Positions 54,527-64,000 of a stretch of DNA of 64,000 bases are shown here, piece by piece. Numbering within the stretch: position 1 is the first letter of the stretch; each line of letters starts with the position of its first letter. Location of the stretch: assembly GCF_023078275.1 (NCBI RefSeq), contig NC_062979.1, forward strand, positions 20,689,848 to 20,753,847, written 5' to 3'. The translations under genes and the position numbers were made by a program. The notes beneath the pieces were generated by a model. That model was not told where the DNA came from and did no database searches. It saw only the letters and a list, made by a program, of their open reading frames with translations. This DNA is from Leguminivora glycinivorella (lineage: Eukaryota > Arthropoda > Insecta > Lepidoptera > Tortricidae).

Positions 54527-57343
54527 AAATAACCTACTCCACAAAAATTTCCTCGGCAGCAAAACATTTAATTCACTTTAAAATTTATGCTTAAAAAAGT
54601 ATTTGGACGCCATTAAAATTCGGTTACGAAGTCATTATGCCCCGGCGCCGGTTGAAAGCCTTATAATAACATGTCATTACAATCCTCAACTTCATTTTTT
54701 TCTAAAACCTAGTTCGACGCAATTAAACGTATAAAAAAAGTTATAAGTAGTGTTTTTAACGTTTGGAATAATTTCTGTAATTGCTGTTGGACCTAGATCG
54801 TACCATGTGATTAGCAATTAGACGAGACAAGGCATCCGAGCGATTACGACCGTCGTTTAATAAGAGTTTCTAGGTTGTTTTCATTCACGATGATTGCCAT
54901 ATAAAGCACGTGTCATTCATGAAGACGTGTGCTTCGGTTCGCATTGTCATACCATTAAAGGTTAAGTTCGCGCGTCATTTTGAATGACACGATTAGAAAT
55001 GTACCTACGTAACTAGACAGCCTTTAGCGTTGGTCGTAGCGGCAATGATATGACTTTTTGCAGTAATCTAGTATGTTCATGTGAGTCATGACGCCCATTT
55101 ATAATTGCGAAACAAATCTCATAGCAATCTAGAACTATAAAAAGTTTTAGCGCTGCAAGCGACGATAAACTGTTCTTACTCATTCATATAGTTATTTTGC
55201 TTCTCATCCTCTCCAATTGATGTAAGAACAATTTATGTACCTACGAGTGGATCGCACAATACGAGTAGTTAAGTAAAATGATTCAAATATTGATCTGATT
55301 CTGTACTACTTAGTATCTTCTTGGTTGCAATAAATGTAAGCACCTATTTTCTTTCCTTGATGTTATGATTTGTATGTTCGGTCTGCCCTGATTGATACTT
55401 AAGCAGTTTGACTTTACGAACGCAGAAGGTTGATAAAATATAGACTTACGTAAACATGTTAAGGTACAGCGAACCGAGATTTGCCCCGATGTACCTTACA
55501 GGAAGTACCTTCACTAAAAAACTGGTGTCTCAAAAATAATGTCAAAAACTAGTAAACACTGCAATCGCAACTAGCCATGTAGCAGAAACAATGGTAACAA
55601 GTATGTATACATTATATACCTATTATATGACAAATTGGCAACGTTTTAGGTACATTTGGTACACAGGTTTCGTTAAATAGCGAACCTTTTGTACGAAGAC
55701 GTAGTAAAATTATAGTCTGTGGTGTATGCGTAGGCTCTAATTTGGAAATACCTCCCATATATTTTCGGGTAAGTACATATTTACCTACGTAATAAAATTA
55801 ACTAAAAGCACAGAGAATAGAGGAAGTGGACAATTAAAACAGTATCTACATCGCCGTCATTACATCATACAGCACCGTGACGTCGGAATGAAATGTTTTG
55901 CCGCCAAGTAATTACGGCGGCAAAAACGCGCCGCTCTGGAACTTGGCGCGTTTTTCTCCCGCCACACGAATGTAGGACCACTGGATATTCCTAATAAAAC
56001 TTGAAAGTGTGTACCAGTTTCTGTGGTTTTTATCGTATTTATGTATTTAAAAACATCGTCACTAGTGTCACTGCTTTGAAAAAATCTCGTATCTCACGCT
56101 GCTCCTCAAAGTTAAAACGCAGTAAGTCTATATGCATTCCATACAGACGAAGATACAAGTTTTTTTTTAAAGTAGTGACGACATAATTAGAAACACATTT
56201 TAAAAGCTAGATCCTAGAGCTAGGTTAGGTATCCTAATTTTGTTACTTATTATACTTATAAAAATCTATGCAGGCAGAGATATGCACATAAAACCTTACC
56301 TAACCCCCCCCCCCCTTCTTAAAATCACTCAATCAAAATGGGTCACTGGACAAGACATGGGGGTGATGAAAATCACTAAAGGGGTTGTGTCGAATTCAGT
56401 ATGAAAATAGAAAAACGCATCTATTTATAATCTCACCTTTAATTTAGAAAAATGGTAAACGTATTATTTAATAACTGGTAAGGTAAAGGCATGAAGGAGT
56501 GTCCCACTGACTTTTGCAACTTTCCTCTCATGAGGGAAGTTTTCTCATCTGTGGAATGCTCATCGATTCCTGGCGAGAACCAGCGAACCCGACAAAATTA
56601 CATAGACGTACGTGACGTTTTGGTGTCATGTAACGATAAAACATGTTTTTAATTCCTTTTGCATTGTCCTATGTCTCTCACGGCTGCCCGGGTCTAGTCC
56701 ATTTACAGAAACGAAAACCTTATATCTACGTCCGGCGATTATTCCCGCCAGTGTTGCCCGCAAAAACGCAAGTATTTGTAAACTGATCTCATAACGCAAC
56801 AGTCCGCATGGCCGGTCCAATTAAACGATAATTAACCATAAATCTTAATTGGCTCCTTTATTGATTTGGGCGAAAATTTATTTAATATCAGAACTGGAGC
56901 CGCCTTTTTGCCGCTCTGCTAATGACGTATTCTGCCGAACGCTTAGGGCATTATTGGAATCGCTTGCTGAGCTTCACGCTCTAGTGAACCAGTTTGCTGT
57001 GCGCTGTGCACTTAAAACTTATGGTATGTATAACACAGTTTCACAACTCTACTCATCTTGTATCACAGTTTTGTTTTCTTTTAAGAGTGGCGCTAAAGCA
57101 TCCTTAGTTCCTGTATGTAGCCAGCTTTCAGTATTTTAAGGAAAAGTGGCCACTTATATTATGACGCCGACTAAACCCAGCAGCAAAATTAAAAAATGAA
57201 TTGTTTTCTATCAGGAGCAAAGATTCGTTTTACACGCACTAATTTGAATCCGTGACCACTTACCTATCTCAACTTTCCACTCCTGTACGGCTACCATTAC
57301 ATAGTTTAACCCTGACATATTCGCTAAATCGTCTTCTGCGAAC
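54527..57343. other. No gene recognised
   Basis: AT-rich. 54890-55000 (CACGTGTCATTCATGAAGAC...CGCGTCATTTTGAATGACAC) resembles 32064-32155 and may be an old palindromic element. A C-run of 13 lies at about 56306. Open frames at 56001, 56612, 56849 and their antisense show no domain. Confidence 0.5.
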
Positions 57344-57351
57344 GCACTAAG

Positions 57352-57479
57352 GCCGTTTTCACATTATCCGATCCGATATCGGATGTCGGAAAGATTACAA
57401 TGTAAAAAATACAAGATGGCGCCTGTAATGTATGGGAGATCGGTCCTACAACCGATATCGGATCGGATAATGTGAAAAC
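57352..57479. mobile_element. Palindromic MITE with perfect 8-bp duplication (hAT-like)
   Basis: GCCGTTTTCACATTATCCGA to TCGGATAATGTGAAAAC, flanked by GCACTAAG at 57344-57351 and 57480-57487. Same family as 19858-19985. Confidence 0.85.
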
Positions 57480-57486
57480 GCACTAA

Positions 57487-57613
57487 GGGTCGGTTGCACC
57501 AAACCGTTTGTCACCGTTAAAGCGTTCGTTATATTTTATTGTATGGGAAGTTCCATAGACGTCTGCTGCGTGACGATGATGTGTCTGTCAAATGTGGTTG
57601 ATGCAACTGGCCC
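57487..57613. mobile_element. MITE with TAA duplication (PIF/Harbinger-like)
   Basis: GGGTCGGTTGCACCAAACCG to TTGATGCAACTGGCCC, flanked by TAA (57484-57486, 57614-57616). Longer relative of 10773-10874. Its first base is the last base of the neighbouring MITE's target duplication. Confidence 0.8.
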
Positions 57614-57834
57614 TAAGTATGCCAGCTCGAGTGAGATAAATAGTTCAGTGTCAAGTTCGTGATAAAGTGAACTTCAAATCAAGGATGAACAAGCATCTTC
57701 TGAGCGAGCTCCATAGTAAACCACGTCTTTACCTCGGCTAGTCTGCGGCCATAAGTAAACCCGTTTATAGTCCGGAGAGGCGGACGGAGTGGCGAAAGTG
57801 CGTTGGAGATGGTCGCAAGGTCGTCGATGAGACC

Positions 57835-57994
57835 TGGTTTGCGGCACTTGCTGACAAAAGGGAAAGAAGACACCATAGCGAAACGTCGCAATCGGTTGCA
57901 AGCTTCCCTTGTCAGCTGTGTGGCAAAATGTGTCGCTCTCGCATAGGTCTCTTTAGCCATCAAAAGCGATGTCTCTCGGACATTGCACCATAAA
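57835..57994 (+). pseudogene. LINE ORF2 C-terminal zinc finger remnant
   Basis: Frame with ADKRERRHHSETSQSVASFP, then CQLCGKMCRSRIGLFSHQKR plus C: a C-x2-C-x12-H-x4-C finger, followed by a stop near 57992. This is the better-preserved relative of 12955-13345 and shows where the ORF ended. Similar fingers close the ORF2 of several insect LINEs. Upstream sequence (57690-57834) keeps traces in other frames only. Confidence 0.6.
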
Positions 57995-58620
57995 TCGTCT
58001 GAAATGGACGCTAAGGCCAGTATATTATAGTTTTTAAAAAATACTGCGGGCAATTTTACCCCATGCCTTGTTACCAAGTGCTCGGCAAGTCACAGGAACG
58101 ACTCGTTCGGAAATGTGCCCGATACCGCTCGGGCCGTATCTTATCGAACGCGATCTCGGGTTATTGCCACTTCTCTGTTTTTATTTACAGAATTCGTAGC
58201 ATTTACATAAACGAGCACAATCACATCAGTCTCGGTAAACGTTTGTCTTCGGTGGGCGGAATTGAGACCATTTGGGACTTATTTGGAGAAATCTGTAGTT
58301 TGGGAAATATGGAGGCATACAAGTAAAGCATGTTTTTATACAACTGTAACGTAAAGGTACCAGTGCCGACAGTGAACCTTGTCAAAAAATAATGATAGAA
58401 GGGTGTCATCCCCGGGACATTACCGAGTCGAGTATTGGAACTTTTCTTACCTAAGCATCTTTAGTTATGTAGCAAACGAGGGCTGAAATACTACATTGTG
58501 TATTAAGGGCGGAAAGTGAAGGATTACGATAGAGAAGCTGTTTTTTAATAGCTCGAGTTTGTAATCCTTATGCCGCCCTTGATATATGTATGTTTTTCAT
58601 CGCACTCGCAAAGTAATAAC
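57995..58620. other. No gene; short inverted pair
   Basis: 58506-58583 contains AGGGCGG...GGATTAC and its inverse GTAATCC...CCGCCCT. An 87-codon frame (58063-58326) has no domain. Confidence 0.45.
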
Positions 58621-58980
58621 AAAATTTTAGTCAAAGTCAAAGTCAATAGTTTATTGCAAGAACATAGTGAGATTATATAAGATGATAACATTGAAAAGCA
58701 GTTCTTATGTTCTACCAAGCAAGGCATGCAATATTTAACAATTATTTACAAGTATGTACAATATAATGTCAATATAATTTGTTACACAATAATTCATTAC
58801 AAATAAACACAAGGATTGAGTCAATTTATTACATTTTATAAATTACACAGCTAAGATGTCAAATATAGGCATAGATAAATTACTTAATTTCAGGATTTAC
58901 AATAAATTGAGATTTAAACTAATAATTGTATAGAAAAACCTACGCTAACATTTTGAGCATTCGTCCGCCATCTTGTAATT
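58621..58980 (-). mobile_element. Probable LINE 3' region with TTTGAC-type tail
   Basis: AGTCAAAGTCAAAGTCAATA at 58629 begins a long AT-rich stretch. Read on the minus strand this is a 3' untranslated region ending in a short tandem tail. Inferred from the tail alone. Confidence 0.35.
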
Positions 58981-59190
58981 TTGACAGGTCGTGTAGTGCC
59001 CCACCCAGGTATTCACTTTACCGCCCTAGGGCGGTAAAATAGCTCATTACGTATCAGTATGCAGGCATGCAATAACACCGCTTACGAGCGCCCACTTAGC
59101 TTTGCCAAACCATCTTATGCGTGTTAGAATGTTAACATTAGTTTTTCTTTGTTTTTCATCATGCAGAAACGTCTGCGAGCGATATTACAT
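58981..59190. other. No gene; 18-bp palindrome
   Basis: TACCGCCCTAGGGCGGTA at about 59020-59037. Otherwise plain. Confidence 0.5.
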
Positions 59191-59366
59191 ATTTTTAAAT
59201 TAAAGGAAAAATGGAAAAATTCACACCTCCGGCAGGACTCGAACCTGCGACCTTTGGCCTTGCCGGGGCTATCCCGCTTACCAACTTCGCCGGCAAGGCC
59301 AAAGGTCGCAGGTTCGAGTCCTGCCGGAGGTGTGACTTTTTCCATTTTTCCTTTAATTTAAAAATT
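59191..59366. repeat. tRNA-derived foldback (76-bp arms, 23-bp loop)
   Basis: The arms 59191-59266 and 59290-59366 are inverse copies with about one mismatch. Each contains GCAGG-TTCGAGT-CCTGC, a perfect tRNA T-arm with box B, then the 3' acceptor side CGGAGGT. The loop plus arm edges hold GGCGAAGTTGGTAAGCG on the minus strand, similar to box A and the D-arm. A complete cloverleaf with paired acceptor cannot be drawn from either strand. Open frames across it on both strands spell AGLEPATFG/RQDSNLRPLA, a text typical of translated tRNA repeats, not proteins. Confidence 0.75.
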
Positions 59367-59699
59367 CGTTTTTCTTTTCTTACAATCACGCAGCGCACCC
59401 GTGAAATGAGTTTTTATTTTATCCATTTCATGAAGGCACTTTAGGATAGAACGTCATCATATATTTCCCATGACTTTCTCACTATCAAGTACCTAACTAG
59501 AACTCACGAGATGTTTTCACTGTAAAATAACGTACTCATGATAGCCACATAGATGTGTTGTAACACGTGATACGTAGGTGTCAGAATTGTCAGAACATGG
59601 TAACAAAGGAGTGTTGCAATACACATACGAGTATTATGGCACTTTGGCTATCACCATGACTACAGCCAGCATCAAAAGTAGCGAACAAACATCCTATAA
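59367..59699. other. No gene seen
   Basis: Nothing recognised. Confidence 0.5.
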
Positions 59700-59936
59700 C
59701 AAATAAATATTATAGAACATTCTTACACAAATTGACTCACCCAAGCTCAAGAAGGCTTGTTTTGCGGATACTCAAACAACGATATATACTAATAACATAG
59801 ACATAGAAAACAACCATGACTCAGGCAGGACTACATATCTGTTCTCATCGCACAAATAAATGCCCTTACCGGGATTCGAACCCAAGACCGCGGCTTAGCA
59901 GCAGCGTCACTACCCGCTATGTCAAACTGGTCGTCG
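59700..59936 (-). mobile_element. SINE family A (tRNA-derived)
   Basis: CAAATAAATATTATAGAACA tail, body with TGTTCTCATCGCACAAATAA, box B CCGGGATTCGAACCCAAGAC (inverse) and head to AAACTGGTCGTC. Confidence 0.85.
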
Positions 59937-60837
59937 CTTCAAAAGTGTATGTCATCCAGAAACCGCAAAAAAAGCGATATTAAAAATAGTTGTCAACAAT
60001 TGTTCTAGATACTTTTGTCTCCTTTTTTGCCACTTGACTTTATGAACTTTTGGTACGTTGTTTCACCCGCTATATTATTGATGTTAACTGTACCTATTTA
60101 ATACCGTAGGTTGTATTTCTGTACACGTACATAGTCAAATGTCTCACCTTGAGCGAGACAAAGGCCTTTTGCCGGCTAATTGATTTAACTCGACCTTTGC
60201 AAATGCCTCGCTGTAATTATCTGCCTAACCTAATTACAACTTCGGAGTACGTTAGAAAATTGAAGCTGAAGGCATACCTATAATTACGTGGATATGTAAT
60301 GTAGATAAAAATATTGTTTAGAAATCAAGGATTGCAATAAGTCCAGTACGAAAAACATGGTTTCTATTAAAACTTCGTTAAGCGAATAAAAACTAGAACT
60401 GGTCGAAATCCAACACAATTACCCTTTTCTACAACAAACAGAAAAGTACTTAAAATTGTAAGCTTTTTTTAATGAGTATAGCAACTATAACAAGAAGGTT
60501 TGAAAGAGATGTGTCCCACCGAGTATCTTAGCGGTTTCACACCACGAGTTGATGGATAGTTGGTTACCCTTAACTTTGCCACTGTAAACTCCAAAAATCC
60601 CCTCTCACGGCTACTCATCGAAGCGAATCTCAATTCAAAGCGACAAGGTTGCGCACTGCAACATTTTCACAGGCCGACTGTCCGTGTCATGAAATGAAAC
60701 ATGACATGTGACACATCAAGCAGAATAAACAAAGAGAATGTGTTAAATCACCAATCCGAAGGTAGCATGGAGTTGTAAATGCAGATTGACAACCTCTGTG
60801 CGAACAGAATGCTTTATCATCAGAGGCCGCAAGCACG
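59937..60837. other. No gene seen
   Basis: AT-rich DNA without recognised features. Confidence 0.5.
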
Positions 60838-61005
60838 CCTCGGACACTGGCGATCAAATATATGAAAGAGGTGCCTACACACAGTCCAAGTTCGTCTAGG
60901 TGAACGCGTACCATGCTTGTATGAGTGAAATGTGACAGGTCGACTTTCAGCGGGGAGTGGGAGTGGCCATACTGTACGATAGTACTCTTTATTATGCTAT
61001 GCCGT
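60838..61005. mobile_element. Interspersed repeat F, shorter copy
   Basis: ACACTGGCGATCAAATATAT to CTGTACGATAGTACTCTTTA; lacks the GTTCGCGTTTTTGACAGG block of the copy at 28357-28590. Confidence 0.7.
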
Positions 61006-61082
61006 AAGGGTGGGTTGGGTTGGGTTCCTTCTAAATTGACATATCAGAGATCGAGATTCTTGTTAACTACGGACATCCATGT

Positions 61083-61420
61083 GACTCGGATAAGATAAGA
61101 TAAGATAAGATAAGATATATTTATTTGCAGAAAAAGGGTTAGTTACATGTCTTAATATTATGTTAGATATAGTTCCACCTTTTCCAGCTGTCTTCATACA
61201 GCATGCAAATGTATTTAGAGTAGGATTTTAGTAATGTATTATACTAAATTTAACTATAATTAAAATAATAACTTAATAGTGACTTAATTGACGAGTCTTT
61301 CTCGTCCCCGGGGTTAAGTTTTGGTGTCTAGAAGTCTTCTGGTCATGTGGTCGGATTGTCTCCTCGTAACGTGTCCGACCACAGACGGCTTTCCTAAAGT
61401 TTATCTAGGATGTGTCTCAC
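61083..61420 (-). mobile_element. Probable LINE 3' region with TTATC tail
   Basis: (ATAAG)n at 61086-61115 followed by ATATATTTATTTGCAG. On the minus strand a 42-codon stretch upstream (about 61400-61275) is open and ends TAA, but I cannot identify it. The short tandem tail is CR1-like. Confidence 0.4.
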
Positions 61421-63240
61421 TTTGAAGTTTCGATCTAGTAACAGTCCACGTGTTACGGAAAATTCACTATAATCTTAAGAATTATATTCAAGTCCAGTAT
61501 TGCTCTCACTCTTGATTTATTAACTACTCCCTGTTCGTAGCAAGTGCAAGTCGTATATCCTTTAAACGTGAATAATGAAGAAAGCAGTAACTGTCTGAAC
61601 TTTGTACTGTTCTGCTATCTTATTCCTTTGAGGCGCTAATCTGCACTTTATCCAATAAAGGACTCATTTAGGCATTGAGTCATCTAGAACTCTTTGTCTA
61701 CAATGAACTGTCGTATTCAAATACTGCTACTAAGATGTTAATAAGATGTCTCTGTCTAACTGTGATATGATACTTATCAATCAGTTCGAATTGAACAAAA
61801 TTGTGATTGAAAAAGATGTGATATTTTGAAGTCTAATGAATTTATAGGTAAGTATTTACTAAATTATTTTGGTAACCTATAAAGGCTATAAGCTTCATAT
61901 TTCACTCATTCTTTAGATAATCCTTTGAGAGAACTATATTTCCGTAATAGTTCATCCTTAATTCAAAAATCGATAAATATATACCTTCTCTTCAGAAAAG
62001 ACGGCCTCGGGCAAAAACATTTTTCCTTATAAATAACACGCAGTCCAAAATAACATTGGTGATGTCGTACGGTTATCTGAACAAGAAACTTCATTCATGC
62101 AATCTTACACTTTACCCAAAACTACCCGACGCAGGCGGATCACCCTTATAAGAAGGCGTTAGAACCTTTTGCTGCGTGGGAAGGTATCATAGCGGAAATA
62201 TAATGTATTTATGATCACCTTCTTAAATATTTCCGGTTATAAAACTTACAGCCTGTAAAAAAAAATTGACAAATACAAGTGACTGCACGAGAAAGATGGA
62301 ACGTTTATTACTTTGCAAACTGTTCATTTCCTGTGAAGTTTTATTGCCGAATCAGGCATAACTTAGCTCGTGGCTGTCTGTTCAAAATCTTATTTTAGAA
62401 TTTCCATAATCCGGACCTAATGTTAATTACCAATGAAGTTTCAAATTAGTTCTTATGAAAAATAAAAGTTCCCAATGCCCATCCTCCAGTGCTTGTCAAA
62501 ACTTCTTTGGATTTTTTGCAGTCATTTTTAACTTCGGTCGCTAAAACAGAAAACACCCTTGAATATTTCTTAGTGAGATTAGTTTTAACTCCTTCAATTC
62601 ATCTCGTTTAGCAAGATTCAATAAAAAATCAAATCAACACAAATTCCGTCTGAAACTGCACGTTCGGGAAAAACCGGCACCATTGCCATAACTTGTATTA
62701 GAAACTCGTCCATTTTACTCCCCCAGACAAGTCCATCGAACAAAGAATGTATAAATCAGGACATTTCAGGCAGCATGGGACCGAACACCCTCACCTCTCG
62801 AATAAAAAATAATAATATTACGAGATTTGTTCGTCTGCCGCGTACGGATGGCAGTATTGAGTAGTGATGTGCTGTTTTATTATACTTTCTATGTATTTTC
62901 CCTTATTGGTTGAGAGCGTACTGTGAGCATAATTACGGCTTAATATAATAAAGATCATTTTTCGAACTTCGACATTATATCAAATGTGGGTAGCTCTGGT
63001 ATATTTGGCAAAATTTCCCTTTTCACAAAAACAAATTTTGAAATAACAAAGAAATATTAATTTTCCTGATGAGAATCTTACCTGCCTTCACGCATTTGTT
63101 CATTTAAATAATATATCGATCAGGATTCCAAAATTACATTCGGTTTATTTAGCAAAAGTTAAACTATATCTTAAAAAATGACAACAGATTACCATAAACT
63201 TGTTAGAGACTACCTTACATTAATCAAATGGAACCAGTAG
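61421..63240. other. No gene seen
   Basis: AT-rich DNA with no recognised coding, RNA or repeat signal. Confidence 0.5.
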
Positions 63241-63700
63241 ACTAGCCCGAGAAAGATAAGAAAACAGTCTACCTTCCTCATTATGTTGTGGTTCGCGAAG
63301 ATCGGGAAACCACAAAAGTAAGAGTAGTTCTTGACGCATCCTGCGAAGGATCTAATCGAGTTCCACATCATGCTGTGGTTTGCGAAGATCGGGAAACCAC
63401 AAAAGTAAGAGTAGTGTTTGACGCGTCCTGCGAAGGATTTAATCGAGTTTCACATCATGCTGTGGTTTGCGAAGATCGGGAAACCACAAATGTAAGAGTA
63501 GTGTTTGACGCGTCCTGCGAAGGATCTAATCGAGTTTCACATCATGCTGTGGTTTGTGAAGATCGAGAAGCCACAATTTTTTAAGAGTAGTTCTTGACGC
63601 GTCGTGCGAATGATCTAATCGAGTATCTCTAAATGATGCATTATTGGTTGGTACCGATACTGCTACAAGAGCTAAGAGACTTTTTCCTATAATTACTAAA
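63241..63700 (+). pseudogene. BEL/Pao-type reverse transcriptase fragment with internal 87-bp tandem repeat
   Basis: The text YLPHYVV-type start, REDRETTKVRVVLDAS and, after the repeats, SLNDALLVGTD (63625-63657) is the first conserved block of BEL/Pao LTR-retrotransposon reverse transcriptase (HHAV...TTKxRVVFDAS...SLND). In functional proteins each part occurs once. Here the 29-residue segment from HHAVV to NRV occurs four times at exactly 87-bp spacing (63279, 63366, 63453, 63540). The fourth copy has a T-run and loses frame near 63583. No protease, catalytic YxDD or integrase part follows within the window. It is a dead fragment in which a coding segment became a minisatellite. Confidence 0.8.
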
Positions 63701-64000
63701 TTATGCCAGAAAAATGTTTGACGAACACGTCGTTGTTTTATGTAATATCGTTTACATCGCGAGTCACGTGGGACTCATGGGAGTGACATCTTACTTAATT
63801 CAAATAAGGCAGACAAACATAGCAAGCAAGAGTAAATAAATATTTGTAAAAACAGAAACAGGCACAACACTAATATTGAGGGACCGTCATAAATAACGGA
63901 GATGCCCGCACCTGCTGAAAAACGCGCGGATACGAGTATGTTCATGTCCGGGACATTACCGCCATCTTCCCTTACCCGGAAAATGTATTCGGTTAAATGT
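63701..64000. other. No gene seen
   Basis: Nothing recognised up to the window end. Confidence 0.5.

Noticed and set aside
56849..57139. 96-codon frame starting MAPLLIWAKIYLISELEPPF
   Set aside because: No recognised domain, no neighbouring coding signal, and the codon use looks like background.
59124..59444. Open frames with AGLEPATFG and RQDSNLRPLA
   Set aside because: This text is the translation of a tRNA-derived repeat on either strand, and the four frames mirror one another through the inverted repeat.

Overview
The window looks like gene-poor, transposon-saturated DNA from a moth or butterfly (Lepidoptera). The evidence is AT-rich sequence, tRNA-derived SINEs with split A/B boxes, CGGA/CAGA microsatellite-associated interspersed repeats, mariner-like and TWA-duplicating MITEs, a Penelope-like element, and CR1-, RTE- and Pao-type fragments. 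The species cannot be named from the sequence. I recognise no intact host gene; every confidently coding stretch belongs to a mobile element.

Region by region: 0-7 kb holds LINE 3' ends, SINEs, MITEs and two microsatellite-associated repeats. 7.4-9.1 kb is a head-to-head double copy of a Penelope-like element (GIY-YIG endonuclease end) inserted in another repeat with an 11-bp duplication. 9.5-18 kb carries more SINEs, MITEs, a broken LINE C-terminus and a 5'-truncated RTE fragment with a 16-bp duplication. 19.1-20.2 kb is a mariner-like element with four smaller repeats nested in it. 23.0-24.1 kb is a 380-bp-arm inverted repeat next to a 121-bp tandem array. 25-37 kb is a mosaic of the same repeat families. 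37.3-39.05 kb contains two larger TIR elements, one with a GC-rich core.

The core is 40.2-49.6 kb. A 120-bp tandem array abuts a 99-102-bp satellite with a G-run/C-run hairpin in nearly every unit. The satellite is split by an almost complete CR1-like retrotransposon (43341-48719). That element has two perfect palindromes in its leader, an ORF1 with zinc-finger, coiled coil and esterase-like domain, an ORF2 with APE endonuclease and reverse transcriptase, and a heptanucleotide-repeat tail. The satellite resumes in phase on the other side, so the array predates the insertion.

50.0-54.5 kb contains two inverted copies of a 760-bp TIR element, one split by a 2.2-kb hAT-like element with a perfect 8-bp duplication, with a 121-bp tandem array and a palindromic MITE between them. 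57.3-64 kb has adjacent MITEs, a LINE zinc-finger end, a tRNA-derived foldback at 59.2-59.4 kb, SINEs, and a Pao-type reverse transcriptase fragment in which a 29-codon segment is tandemly repeated four times.

The only genes that work together are ORF1 and ORF2 of the CR1-like element, and a frameshift in ORF2 makes that copy probably inactive.
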